64,000 nt of DNA from Mycolicibacterium sp. P9-22. GTDB taxonomy: Bacteria; Actinomycetota; Actinomycetes; Mycobacteriales; Mycobacteriaceae. The stretch lies in NCBI RefSeq assembly GCF_008329585.1, contig NZ_NPKP01000011.1, forward strand, positions 62,001-126,000. The letters run 5' to 3'. Under the pieces are notes generated by a model that was not told the DNA's origin, searched no databases, and was given only the letters and a program-made list of their open reading frames with translations. Below are positions 42,828 through 51,083 of the stretch, piece by piece. Position 1 is the stretch's first letter. Each line of letters opens with the position of its first letter. A program made the position numbers and the translations under genes.

Positions 42828-43510
42828 CCGCCGATCGCAATATGGCCGAATGGGACGCCGCCTATCTCCTCGGCGCCCTCACCGCAGAGGAAGCGGCCGA
42901 ATACGAGCGGTATCTTGCCGGGCTGCCAGAACATTCCGAACCGCTGGCGGGCATCCCCGCGATTCTGGATGTGCTGTCTGCCGAAGAGGCTCTCGCGTTG
43001 ATCGGTGAGCGGCCCGAATCCGTGGCATCGGAGCAGCCGGGCGACCCGCCCGCCTCACTCGCTGCGGCCGCAGAGCGGCATCGCCTGCGATCGCGCCGGG
43101 CCCGAACGGCGACAGCGTTCGCGTCGGCCGCGGCGTTCCTCCTCATCGGGGGCATCATCGGATATGCCGTCATCCCGCGTGAATCGTCGGCCGGCATCAC
43201 GCTGCAGGCCATGGCGGCAGGTGAACGAGACGGCGTCACCGCATCGCTGGCGGTGACCGATGAACCCTGGGGCACCCGCCTCGACTGGCAATGCCGGTAC
43301 ACCAAGGACTGGGCGACCAACGTCGGCAGCTATGACCTCGTCGTCACCACCAAGGACGGCGCAGAATCGACCGTCGGGTCCTGGAGCCCCGCCGGCGAGG
43401 AAGCATCGAACTTGGCGGCCGCCACCACGATTCCGATGTCGGAGATTCGCAGCGTCACCATCCGCGAGGCCGGTACGGCGACACCGCTGGCCGTCACCAC
43501 GCTGGGCTGA
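42824..43510 (+). CDS. Anti-sigma factor, RslA-like, without zinc motif
   Basis: Membrane anti-sigma factor of 228 residues. MAEWDAAYLLGALTAEEAAEYE matches the cytosolic sigma-binding start of RslA; one membrane helix spans about 96-118, then an exported domain. The zinc motif of RslA (His-x3-Cys-x2-Cys) is replaced by Tyr30, Leu34 and His37 in ERYLAGLPEHSE, so redox sensing through zinc is not possible in the known way. The coupled start (ATGA) ties it to the sigma gene. Confidence 0.88.
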   Translation: MTADRNMAEWDAAYLLGALTAEEAAEYERYLAGLPEHSEPLAGIPAILDVLSAEEALALIGERPESVASEQPGDPPASLAAAAERHRLRSRRARTATAFASAAAFLLIGGIIGYAVIPRESSAGITLQAMAAGERDGVTASLAVTDEPWGTRLDWQCRYTKDWATNVGSYDLVVTTKDGAESTVGSWSPAGEEASNLAAATTIPMSEIRSVTIREAGTATPLAVTTLG

Positions 43511-43518
43511 GCGTCACA

Positions 43519-44211
43519 TCAGCACGACAAACGGACACCGATGCCGGGCGGTGCCTCCGACTCGGAGAGGCAGCCGAATCCGTCGACACCGTCGGCGCTC
43601 AGCTGCACCGCCGAGCGTTCGGCGTAGTTGACGCAGAGCACTGCCTCGGTGTCGGCGCGGCAGCGGAAGTCGCCGAATGCGACCGACGACCCCGCCGGCA
43701 GCGCGGCGCCGTCGCCGTCGACGAAGGGGCCGGGATCGCCGTGCTGTGACCCGATCTCCACGCTGGACCCGTCGAAGTCGACCCAGTTGCCCTTCCAGAC
43801 GGTGAAGACATCGGGGGGCCGCGGCGGTGGATCGGTGAGATCCACCAGGCAGGCCAGCATCCCGTCCCGGTACTTCGGTGTGCTGATGCAGCTGACGGTC
43901 TCGGTGGTGAACGCGATACCGCCGTCGAGCCCGGTGCTCACCCCATCCCGGGTGACGGAGCCGAAGCTCTCGGGTGCGGCCGGCCGGCCGTCTTCGATCC
44001 GGGAGATGACCGCTCCGATCTCGGTGCCGGGCGCGACGCTCCCGGATGGTCCGGCGGCGCGCGATGTGCTGCCCGGCGCCGGTGAGGCGCTGCTCGTGGC
44101 GCTCGACGACGGCACCGACAGCGGGGTACGTGCCGTGGAGCTTTCCGAGTCCAGCGTCTGCGAACAGCCTGCCACCAGCGCAGACGTCATCAGCAACAGC
44201 ACCAACCGCAT
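43519..44211 (-). CDS. Lipoprotein of unknown function
   Basis: Secreted, lipid-anchored protein of 230 residues. The signal peptide MRLVLLLMTSALVAG ends at the lipobox LVAGC, with Cys16 as the acylation site. A Ser/Thr/Pro-rich stretch follows (about 20-65), then a folded domain with several Cys (CISTPKY, MLACLV, FRCRAD, VLCVNY, FGCLSE) that could pair. No family recognised. ATG 44211 follows a reverse-strand TACCCT box at six bases. It converges on the anti-sigma gene with 8 bp between. Confidence 0.82.
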   Translation of the reverse strand: MRLVLLLMTSALVAGCSQTLDSESSTARTPLSVPSSSATSSASPAPGSTSRAAGPSGSVAPGTEIGAVISRIEDGRPAAPESFGSVTRDGVSTGLDGGIAFTTETVSCISTPKYRDGMLACLVDLTDPPPRPPDVFTVWKGNWVDFDGSSVEIGSQHGDPGPFVDGDGAALPAGSSVAFGDFRCRADTEAVLCVNYAERSAVQLSADGVDGFGCLSESEAPPGIGVRLSC

Positions 44212-44217
44212 TCGGCC

Positions 44218-44223
44218 AGGGTA
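44218..44223 (-). promoter_or_regulatory. -10 box of a leaderless lipoprotein promoter
   Basis: TACCCT on the reverse strand, six bases before the ATG at 44211. Confidence 0.55.
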
Positions 44224-44262
44224 GCGGGCGCGCCACGACGCGGCGAACCGCCGGATCTTCGC

Positions 44263-44268
44263 TAACGT
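44263..44268 (+). promoter_or_regulatory. -10 box of a leaderless esterase promoter
   Basis: TAACGT seven bases before the ATG at 44276; divergent from the lipoprotein promoter 40 bp away. Confidence 0.6.
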
Positions 44269-44275
44269 CGACAAT

Positions 44276-45787
44276 ATGCACGAACACACCGTCCGGGTGC
44301 GGATCAACACCGGAACCATCGAAGGATTCACCCGCAACGGCGTGCACCGCTGGCGATCCATTCCGTATGCCAGGCCGCCGGTGGGCGCCCTGCGCTACCG
44401 CTCACCCGTTCCCGCCGAGCCGTGGCCGGGCGTGCGCTACTGCCATGGGTTCACCTACTGCGCCCCGCAGCAGAAGATGTACACCCTGATGGGCGTCGGC
44501 AGGTACCAGCCGATGAGTGAGGACTGCCTGACGCTCAACGTGGTGGCCCCCGAGGAACCCGAGTCCGAGGGACCGCTACCCGTGATGTTCTTCATCCACG
44601 GCGGTGGCTACATCATGGGCAGTTCGGCGACGCCGATCTATGACGGGGTCGCACTGGCCCGGCGCGGCTGCGTCTACGTCTCGGTGAACTACCGGCTGGG
44701 TGCGCTGGGCTGCCTGGATCTCTCGGCGCTGTCCACGCCCGAGCATCCGATCGACGGCAACCTGTTCCTGGCCGATCTGGTGCTGGCACTGCGCTGGGTG
44801 CGGGAGAACATCGCCGTGTTCGGCGGTGACCCCGAGAACGTGACAATTTTCGGGGAGAGCGCCGGAGCGCACGCGGTGGCCACCCTGATGGCCGTCCCGG
44901 CCGCCAAAGGTCTTTTCGCGCAGGCAATCTCGGAGAGCCCCGCCAGCGGGATGGTCCGCACCGCCGAGGCCGCCCCGGTGTTCGCCGAGCAGTTCGCCGG
45001 ACTGCTGGGGGCGTCCCCAGCCGATGGCGCGGCGGCCGTGATGTCGGCACGCCCGGCCGAACTGGTCACCGCGCTGGACAAGCTCATCGCCCGCGGCGGC
45101 CGGGACATGCCGGGGGCCTTCCCGGCCGGTCCGACCAGCGGTACCGAACTGCTGCCCGCGGACCCGTTGCAGGCCATGCGGACCGGGACCGCGCACCGGC
45201 TCCCGCTCATCGTGGGCACCAACGCCGACGAGGGCAAGTTGTTCACCCGGTTCATGCAGCTGCTGCCGATGAACGAGCAGACCATCGAGATGCTGCTCGC
45301 CGATTCCGACACCACCACCCGGGACCGGATCGTCGCGGCGTACCCGGATTATCCGAGCAAGCAGGCCTGTATCCGCCTGGGTGGGGATTTCGCCTTCGGC
45401 ACGGCCGCGTGGGACATCGCAGAGGCGCACAGCGCGCACGCCCCGACCTACTTCTACCGCTACGACTATGCTCCGCGCGTCTTGAACTGGTCCGGCATGG
45501 GCGCCACCCATGCGACCGAACTGCTCGCGGTGTTCGGCATCTACCGGACCCGCCTCGGCGCGCTGCTCACCGCTGCCGGGGACGGTGGCTCGGCGAAGCG
45601 GGTCAGTCGTGAAATCCAGAGCAGGTGGGGTGAGTTCAGCCGAACCGGGGGCCCCGGTGAGGGCTGGCCGCGCTATGACGAGAGCATGCGCGCGGTCATG
45701 GTGTTCGATCGCCGGACACGACTGGAATACGACCCCCACGCCGACCGTCGCCGGGCCTGGGAGGGCTTCACCCTGGCCGCGCGGTAG
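44276..45787 (+). CDS. Type-B carboxylesterase
   Basis: Alpha/beta hydrolase of 503 residues. The nucleophile is Ser195 in FGESAGAHA; the oxyanion region is FFIHGGGYIMGS; the acid is probably in NADEGKLF and the His in GATHATELL. It hydrolyses carboxylic esters, and the natural substrate is unknown. No signal peptide, so cytosolic. It heads a same-strand run with a copper amine oxidase and a kinase-fusion gene, each with its own short upstream gap. Confidence 0.9.
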   Translation: MHEHTVRVRINTGTIEGFTRNGVHRWRSIPYARPPVGALRYRSPVPAEPWPGVRYCHGFTYCAPQQKMYTLMGVGRYQPMSEDCLTLNVVAPEEPESEGPLPVMFFIHGGGYIMGSSATPIYDGVALARRGCVYVSVNYRLGALGCLDLSALSTPEHPIDGNLFLADLVLALRWVRENIAVFGGDPENVTIFGESAGAHAVATLMAVPAAKGLFAQAISESPASGMVRTAEAAPVFAEQFAGLLGASPADGAAAVMSARPAELVTALDKLIARGGRDMPGAFPAGPTSGTELLPADPLQAMRTGTAHRLPLIVGTNADEGKLFTRFMQLLPMNEQTIEMLLADSDTTTRDRIVAAYPDYPSKQACIRLGGDFAFGTAAWDIAEAHSAHAPTYFYRYDYAPRVLNWSGMGATHATELLAVFGIYRTRLGALLTAAGDGGSAKRVSREIQSRWGEFSRTGGPGEGWPRYDESMRAVMVFDRRTRLEYDPHADRRRAWEGFTLAAR

Positions 45788-45838
45788 CGGTTGCGGCAAC
45801 CGGCTGCGCCGCCGCGCCGGGTGTGGTTGTTTGGTGCG

Positions 45839-47752
45839 ATGACGCACCCGCTGGACCCGCTGGGTCCCGACGAATTCATCGCTGTCGCTGCGATCCTGGG
45901 CCGCGAGCACGGCGTCGGGGAGGGCTGGCGATACGCGTCCATCGAGATGCTGGAACCGGGCAAGGCCGAGCTCGCGGCCTTCGAGGCGGGCGGGCCCATC
46001 CCGCCCCGCAAGGCCGTGGTGGTGTGCTTCCAGAGGTCTGCGAACGCGACCTACAAGAGTGTGGTGTCGCTGACCGCGGGTCGGGCCGAGTCGTTCGACC
46101 ACGTGCCCGGCGTGCAGCCGAACTTCACGGTCGACGAGTTCCTCGAATGCGACCGGATGCTGCGTGGCCATCCGGATTTCCTCGCCGCCCTGGCCGCCCG
46201 CGGCATCACCGATATCGACCTGGTGTTTGTCGACACCTGGACGTACGGGGACGCGGTCATTCCCGACGAGTTCCGCGGCCGGCGGCTCGGATGGTCGGAT
46301 ACCTGGCTCAAGGACGGGCCCGGGATGAACCCGTACGCGCATCTGGTCAGCGGGCTGCATTGCGTGATCGATCTCAACTCCATGGAGTTGTTGCGTGTCG
46401 AAGATACCGTCAACGTCGAAATGCCTTCGGTGATGGGCGAATACGCGCCGCGCCACATCCCGGAGCGCATCCGCGCGGACTCGCGTCGGGAACCGCTCAA
46501 ACCGTTGCACATCACCCAGCCCGAGGGTCCGTCGTTCACGCTGGACGGCAATCTGCTGCGCTGGCAGAACTGGTCGCTACGTGTCGGTTTCAATCACCGC
46601 GAGGGCATGACGCTGCACACCGTGCGGTATCAGGACGGTGACCGGGACCGCTCCATCGCACACCGGATGTCGTTCGCCGAGATGGTGGTGCCCTACCGGG
46701 ACCCGTCGGTGGACCACTACCGCCGCACCGCGTTCGACATCGGGGAGTGGGGCCTGGGCTTCATGACGCAGTCCCTGGAACTGGGCTGTGACTGTCTGGG
46801 CGAGATCCGTTATCTCGATGCGGTGCTGCACAACAGCAAGGGCGAGCCGTACACCATCGCCAACGCGATCTGCATCCACGAGGAGGACGCCGCCGTCCTG
46901 TGGAAGCACGTCGACCATGACACCGGCGCCGAGGTGCGCCGGACCCGCAGGCTCACACTGTCGTTTCATGTCACGGTCGCCAATTACGAATACCTCGTCT
47001 ACTGGCGGCTCTACCAGGACGGCAACATCGAGTGCGAGGTACGCGCGACCGGGATCATGGTCACCACACCGCTGGCGGCCGGGCAGCCCAACCCCAATGG
47101 CACGCTGGTCGACGAACGCACCTACGCCCCCTTCCACCAGCACTTCCTGGTGGCGCGGCTGGATCTCGACGTCGACGGCACCGACAACACCGTCGTCATG
47201 TCGGAGTCCTTCGCCGAGCCGACCGGGCCGGACAACCCGTACGGGCTGTCGTTGGTGACCCGCAATGTTGCGCTACGCACCGAGGAGGAGGGGAAACAGG
47301 ATGTGGACTTCTCCACCCAGCGCGGGTGGAAGGTCGTCAACACCAACGTCGTGAACGGCCTGGGCACCCATCCGTCCTACAAGCTGGTGCCCACCGGGTC
47401 GCTGCCCGCCATGTTCGACGCGCAGTCCCCGGTGTTGCGGCGCGCCAACGTCATCGGCCATGCGCTGTGGGTGACACCGAATCATCCCGGCGAGCGCTGG
47501 CCCGCCGGAGAATTCGTCAACCAGTCGGTATCTGACACCGGTCTCGGCGACTGGACGAAGGCGAACCGGCCGATCGACAACACCGATGTCGTGCTCTGGT
47601 ACGTCTTCGGTATCCACCACATCACCCGGCCCGAGGACTGGCCGGTGATGCCGGTGGACGTGGTGTCGTTCTGGCTGAAGCCGTTCGGTTTCTTCGACCG
47701 CAACCCCGCACTCGACGTGGCGGCGAGCCCGGCGGAGTGCCATAAAAGTTGA
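45839..47752 (+). CDS. Copper-containing primary amine oxidase
   Basis: Oxidises primary amines to aldehydes with release of ammonia and hydrogen peroxide. It has 637 residues. The topaquinone precursor is Tyr383 in NYEYLVYW, the catalytic base Asp300 in TAFDIGEWG, and copper ligands His433 and His435 in FHQHFLVARLDLD plus a distal His, probably in VTPNHPGERW. No signal peptide is visible. ATG 45839 is chosen; a GTG-type extension to 45791 lacks homology. The stop TGA is part of a TGACA-N2-TGTCA palindrome before the next gene. Confidence 0.94.
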   Translation: MTHPLDPLGPDEFIAVAAILGREHGVGEGWRYASIEMLEPGKAELAAFEAGGPIPPRKAVVVCFQRSANATYKSVVSLTAGRAESFDHVPGVQPNFTVDEFLECDRMLRGHPDFLAALAARGITDIDLVFVDTWTYGDAVIPDEFRGRRLGWSDTWLKDGPGMNPYAHLVSGLHCVIDLNSMELLRVEDTVNVEMPSVMGEYAPRHIPERIRADSRREPLKPLHITQPEGPSFTLDGNLLRWQNWSLRVGFNHREGMTLHTVRYQDGDRDRSIAHRMSFAEMVVPYRDPSVDHYRRTAFDIGEWGLGFMTQSLELGCDCLGEIRYLDAVLHNSKGEPYTIANAICIHEEDAAVLWKHVDHDTGAEVRRTRRLTLSFHVTVANYEYLVYWRLYQDGNIECEVRATGIMVTTPLAAGQPNPNGTLVDERTYAPFHQHFLVARLDLDVDGTDNTVVMSESFAEPTGPDNPYGLSLVTRNVALRTEEEGKQDVDFSTQRGWKVVNTNVVNGLGTHPSYKLVPTGSLPAMFDAQSPVLRRANVIGHALWVTPNHPGERWPAGEFVNQSVSDTGLGDWTKANRPIDNTDVVLWYVFGIHHITRPEDWPVMPVDVVSFWLKPFGFFDRNPALDVAASPAECHKS

Positions 47753-47761
47753 CACCTGTCA
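47750..47761. promoter_or_regulatory. TGACACCTGTCA palindrome
   Basis: Five-base arms with a two-base centre, 33 bases before the next start. The same type of element is repeated upstream of the tetR/phosphotransferase pair at 26030. Its TGA is the amine oxidase stop codon. Confidence 0.55.
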
Positions 47762-47781
47762 GATGTGATCGGGGCCACTGC

Positions 47782-47787
47782 TAGGTT
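47782..47787 (+). promoter_or_regulatory. -10 box of a leaderless promoter
   Basis: TAGGTT seven bases before the GTG at 47795. Confidence 0.6.
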
Positions 47788-47794
47788 CACATCC

Positions 47795-49771
47795 GTGCAG
47801 AGTCATCTCATCGAGCGACCCACCGATCTGACCGACGAATGGCTCACCGCGGCGCTCGGCGCCGGCACAGTGACCGGCCACGAGTTCGAACGCATCGGGA
47901 CCGGACAGATGAGCGAGTGCTACCGGGTCACCCTCCGTTATGCCGACGGGGACACCGGCCCGGCGACGGTGGTGCTCAAGGTCGCCGCAGCCGACCCGAA
48001 CAGCCGCCAGACCGGTCTCGCGCTGGGCCTCTACGAGCGCGAGGTCCGGTTCTACGCCGAGATCGCCTCGAACCGAACCGGCCCGTTCGCGCCGTGCTTT
48101 CATCACGCTTACGACGCCGAGACCGGGGCCTTCGACCTGCTGCTGGGCGATGCGGCACCCGCGGTGGTCGGCGACGAGATTCGCGGTGCCACAACCGCAC
48201 AGGCGATGCTCGCGCTGACACAGCTGGGCCGGGTGCACGGACCGCTGCTCGGTGACGAGGGACTCGCCGAGGCGGCCTGGCTCAACCGGGAGGCCCCCAT
48301 CAGCCAGGCGATGCTGGCCGGACTGTGGGCCGCGTTCAGCGCTCGGTTCGGCGATCGGATCGCCCCGGAGCACCGGCTGGTGTGCGAACGTCTGGTCGAC
48401 GCCTTCGACGGGTATCTGGCCCAGGAATCTGCCACGTTGCAGGGACTGGTGCACGGCGATTACCGCCTGGACAACATGCTGTTCGGCGAGGCCGGCGCGG
48501 AACGACCTCTGACAGTGGTCGACTGGCAGACGGTCACCCGCGGGCCCGCACTCACCGATGTCGCCTATTTCATCGGGTGCGCACTGCCCGATGACGTGCG
48601 GCGCACGCACTATGACGCGCTGCTGAGCGCCTACCAGCAGGCGCTCGGCGACGCCTCGCCCTTGTCGCTGGAGAACGTCCGGTCCGGGGTGCGCCGGCAG
48701 AGTTTCTTCGGCGTGATGATGGCGATCGTGTCGTCCATGCTGGTCGCGCAGACAGAGCGCGGTGACCAGATGTTCATGACAATGCTGGCCCGGCATTGCG
48801 CACACGTGCTGGACACCGATGCTCTTGCGGTATTGCCGGTGTCTTCCGTGCCGGAGCCGCTGACCCCGAACGCCGCCGACGAGGGTCCGCATGCGCATAC
48901 CGACGAGGCGCTGTGGAACGAGAGCTGGTATTTCGACTTCGTCGATGCCGCACAGGGTCTCGGCGGTTGGCTGCGCCTGGGGCTCATACCGAACCAGGAC
49001 ACGGCATGGATCAACGCCTTGCTGTGCGGCCCCGGCATGCCGACGGTGGCGGTCAACGACCTGCACGCCGCGCTGCCCGCCGACCCGGCCCGGGTGCGGA
49101 CCGAGCAGATCGACCTCGGGTTGTCCGCGACGGTGCCGCTGCAGCGCTACCGGGTGACGCTGCGGGCCCGCGGAGAGGCCTACGACGACCCGGCCGGGCT
49201 GTTGCGTGGCGAGGCGGGTCGGCCCGTGGAGGTCGGCCTGGACCTGGAGTTCACCTCCGTGAGCACGCCGTACCTGTACCGGATCACGCCGCGCTACGAG
49301 ATCGCCTGCACGGTGTCGGGCACTGCGACCGTCGACGGACGGCAATACCCGTTGAACGCGGTTCCCGGACAGCGCGACCACTCGTGGGGGGTGCGGGACT
49401 GGTGGAGCATGGACTGGACGTGGAGCGCTCTGCACCTCGAGGACGGCACCCACCTGCACGGGGTGGATCTGCGGATACCCGGGATGGCGCCGATCGGCAT
49501 CGGCTATTCACAACGTGCGGGCGAGTCACTGGTCGAACTCGAAACGGTGTGCGCCCAGCACACTTTGGGTGCCGATGATCTGCCGACCGCGGCCACGCTG
49601 ACGTTGCAGCCGGGGGACACCGCGCTGACCGTCGACATCAAGGGCCATGCCCCGGTGCTGCTCACCTCCGCCGACGGCCGGGTCGCCCAGTTCCCGCGCG
49701 CCTGGGCAACGGTCACCACCGCCGACGGCCGCAACGGTGTCGGCTGGCTGGAGTGGAACCGCAACCTCTGA
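47795..49771 (+). CDS. Phosphotransferase fused to an AttH/CrtC-like domain
   Basis: Two-part protein of 658 residues. The N-terminal half (about 1-345) is an APH/ecdysteroid-kinase-like domain with VVLKVA (ATP Lys), VHGDYRLDNMLF (catalytic Asp222) and VVDWQTV. The C-terminal half (about 365-658) is a beta-rich domain with GQRDHSWGVRDWW, the kind of motif seen in AttH/hydroxyneurosporene-synthase-like (lipocalin-related) proteins. It could phosphorylate and then bind or convert a hydrophobic compound; this is inference. GTG 47795 follows TAGGTT, and an ATG at 47765 would place that box inside the gene. Confidence 0.8.
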   Translation: MQSHLIERPTDLTDEWLTAALGAGTVTGHEFERIGTGQMSECYRVTLRYADGDTGPATVVLKVAAADPNSRQTGLALGLYEREVRFYAEIASNRTGPFAPCFHHAYDAETGAFDLLLGDAAPAVVGDEIRGATTAQAMLALTQLGRVHGPLLGDEGLAEAAWLNREAPISQAMLAGLWAAFSARFGDRIAPEHRLVCERLVDAFDGYLAQESATLQGLVHGDYRLDNMLFGEAGAERPLTVVDWQTVTRGPALTDVAYFIGCALPDDVRRTHYDALLSAYQQALGDASPLSLENVRSGVRRQSFFGVMMAIVSSMLVAQTERGDQMFMTMLARHCAHVLDTDALAVLPVSSVPEPLTPNAADEGPHAHTDEALWNESWYFDFVDAAQGLGGWLRLGLIPNQDTAWINALLCGPGMPTVAVNDLHAALPADPARVRTEQIDLGLSATVPLQRYRVTLRARGEAYDDPAGLLRGEAGRPVEVGLDLEFTSVSTPYLYRITPRYEIACTVSGTATVDGRQYPLNAVPGQRDHSWGVRDWWSMDWTWSALHLEDGTHLHGVDLRIPGMAPIGIGYSQRAGESLVELETVCAQHTLGADDLPTAATLTLQPGDTALTVDIKGHAPVLLTSADGRVAQFPRAWATVTTADGRNGVGWLEWNRNL

Positions 49772-49783
49772 TGACGTCCTCCC

Positions 49784-49843
49784 GCGAGCGTGCGAGTCTG
49801 CGGGGGACACGCCGCACGCCTACCCGACTTCTCGCACGCTCAC
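49784..49843. repeat. Stem-loop with GAGCGTGCG core
   Basis: GCGAGCGTGCGAG (49784-49796) pairs with 49831-49843 (12 of 13). It is related to the 40621 element. It stands between the fusion gene and the YnfA gene and may act as terminator for the first. Confidence 0.6.
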
Positions 49844-49862
49844 GCTCAAGCTGGTGCGCGTG

Positions 49863-50189
49863 ATGGTGCTCAAATCGATGGTGTTGTTCGTCCTCGCCGC
49901 GGTCCTGGAGATCGGCGGCGCCTGGCTGGTGTGGCAGGGCGTTCGCGAACATCGGGGCTGGCTGTTCGCCGGCGCGGGTGTGATCGCGCTCGGTGCCTAC
50001 GGTTTCGTGGCCGCGTTCCAGCCGGACGCGAATTTCGGTCGCGTGCTGGCCGCCTACGGTGGGGTGTTCGTCGCGGGGTCGTTGATCTGGGGCATGGTGG
50101 CCGACGGATTCCGGCCGGACCGCTGGGATATCTCGGGTGCGCTGGTCTGCCTGCTGGGGGTGGGCCTGATCATGTACGCACCTCGCTGA
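49863..50189 (+). CDS. YnfA/UPF0060-family membrane protein
   Basis: Small multidrug-resistance-like membrane protein of 108 residues with four hydrophobic helices. LEIGGAWLVWQGVREHRG and YGFVAAFQPDANFGRVLAAYGGVFV are the family signatures. Transport substrate unknown. The GTG codon directly before the ATG could also start it. It converges on the SCO6745-family gene, with a 3-bp gap. Confidence 0.88.
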   Translation: MVLKSMVLFVLAAVLEIGGAWLVWQGVREHRGWLFAGAGVIALGAYGFVAAFQPDANFGRVLAAYGGVFVAGSLIWGMVADGFRPDRWDISGALVCLLGVGLIMYAPR

Positions 50190-50192
50190 GCG

Positions 50193-51083
50193 CTACAGAC
50201 TGTCGTTGTCGAGGTCGTCGCGGTCCAGGCCCATGGGCGTGGCCGCCGGCACATCGCCGGCCGCGACCACCAGCCGGGTCAGCGGTGTGAGCACGCCGAA
50301 CAAGGTGTTCAGATCCGCATCGTCGAGCACATCGAATGCCGGAAGGGCCAGCCGGTCGGTGGTCGCCTCGATCTCGGCCTTCAGGTCGGCGCCGGCCGGA
50401 GTGAGCGCGCCGGCGCCGTCGAGCAGGCCGCGATCGGCCAGTTCACCGATGTGGCGTTGCCACTGCTCCTCGTCGTAGTCGCGGCTGCGCATGATCATCT
50501 CCCGGGGCACCCGGTCGGCGGCGGCATGCAGGACATTCGACTGGCGCCCGCTGATCCCGAACACGTTGAGCGCGGCGATATGGCCGTCACCGCGCTGCTC
50601 CCGCAACAGCGTTGCGGCGTGCCACAGTTGGGCCAGCGGTTCCTCCGGCCACGGCAGCGCCAGATTCGCCGCGAACAGCGGCCGTCCCTCCGACGGCGCG
50701 CTGCGCGCGACGGTGCCCAGCAGCGCCGCGGCCGTCCCGATCGCATCGGGATCGGTGCATCCGTAGCGCCGCAGCGCCGCCACCGCAGAATCCTGGCGGA
50801 CCTGCAGCACCGTGGCAGGTGTGGCGATCTCCCATGCGGCGGGCAACGCCTTGGCAACCCGCCACGGCGCGAAGTTGCAGAACACCGCGGTCACCACCTC
50901 GGGGGCGACAGGTCCCAGCGGCGCCGACCGGGCCGCGAAATATCCCATCCAGAAACCACGGAAGCCGAGGCCGTCGAGGGCCGCCCGCGCCTCCGGCGAG
51001 AAGTAGGTGACCGCGTGCACCGGCTCAAGCCGATCGAACAGCCGACGGGCGATGGTCGTTGATCTGCTCACTCCGACAGTCAA
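50193..51083 (-). CDS. SCO6745-family protein
   Basis: Actinobacterial protein of about 296 residues. ARRLFDRLEPVHAVTYFSPEA and GFRGFWMGYFAARSAPLGPV are characteristic of the SCO6745 family, whose function is unknown to me; the second half (MIMRSRDYDEEQWQRHIGEL) resembles a winged-helix-like region. TTG 51083 overlaps the upstream GntR stop by four bases (TTGA) and implies coupling; GTG 51071 is an alternative. Confidence 0.75.
   Translation of the reverse strand: MTVGVSRSTTIARRLFDRLEPVHAVTYFSPEARAALDGLGFRGFWMGYFAARSAPLGPVAPEVVTAVFCNFAPWRVAKALPAAWEIATPATVLQVRQDSAVAALRRYGCTDPDAIGTAAALLGTVARSAPSEGRPLFAANLALPWPEEPLAQLWHAATLLREQRGDGHIAALNVFGISGRQSNVLHAAADRVPREMIMRSRDYDEEQWQRHIGELADRGLLDGAGALTPAGADLKAEIEATTDRLALPAFDVLDDADLNTLFGVLTPLTRLVVAAGDVPAATPMGLDRDDLDNDSL

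Noticed and set aside
44576..46510. 644-codon reverse frame across the esterase and amine oxidase genes
   Set aside because: No motif is visible and it spans the junction of two solid genes on the other strand.
47759..49459. 566-codon reverse frame opposite the kinase-fusion gene
   Set aside because: Composition is Arg/Gly/Gln/His-rich and it only mirrors the forward gene.
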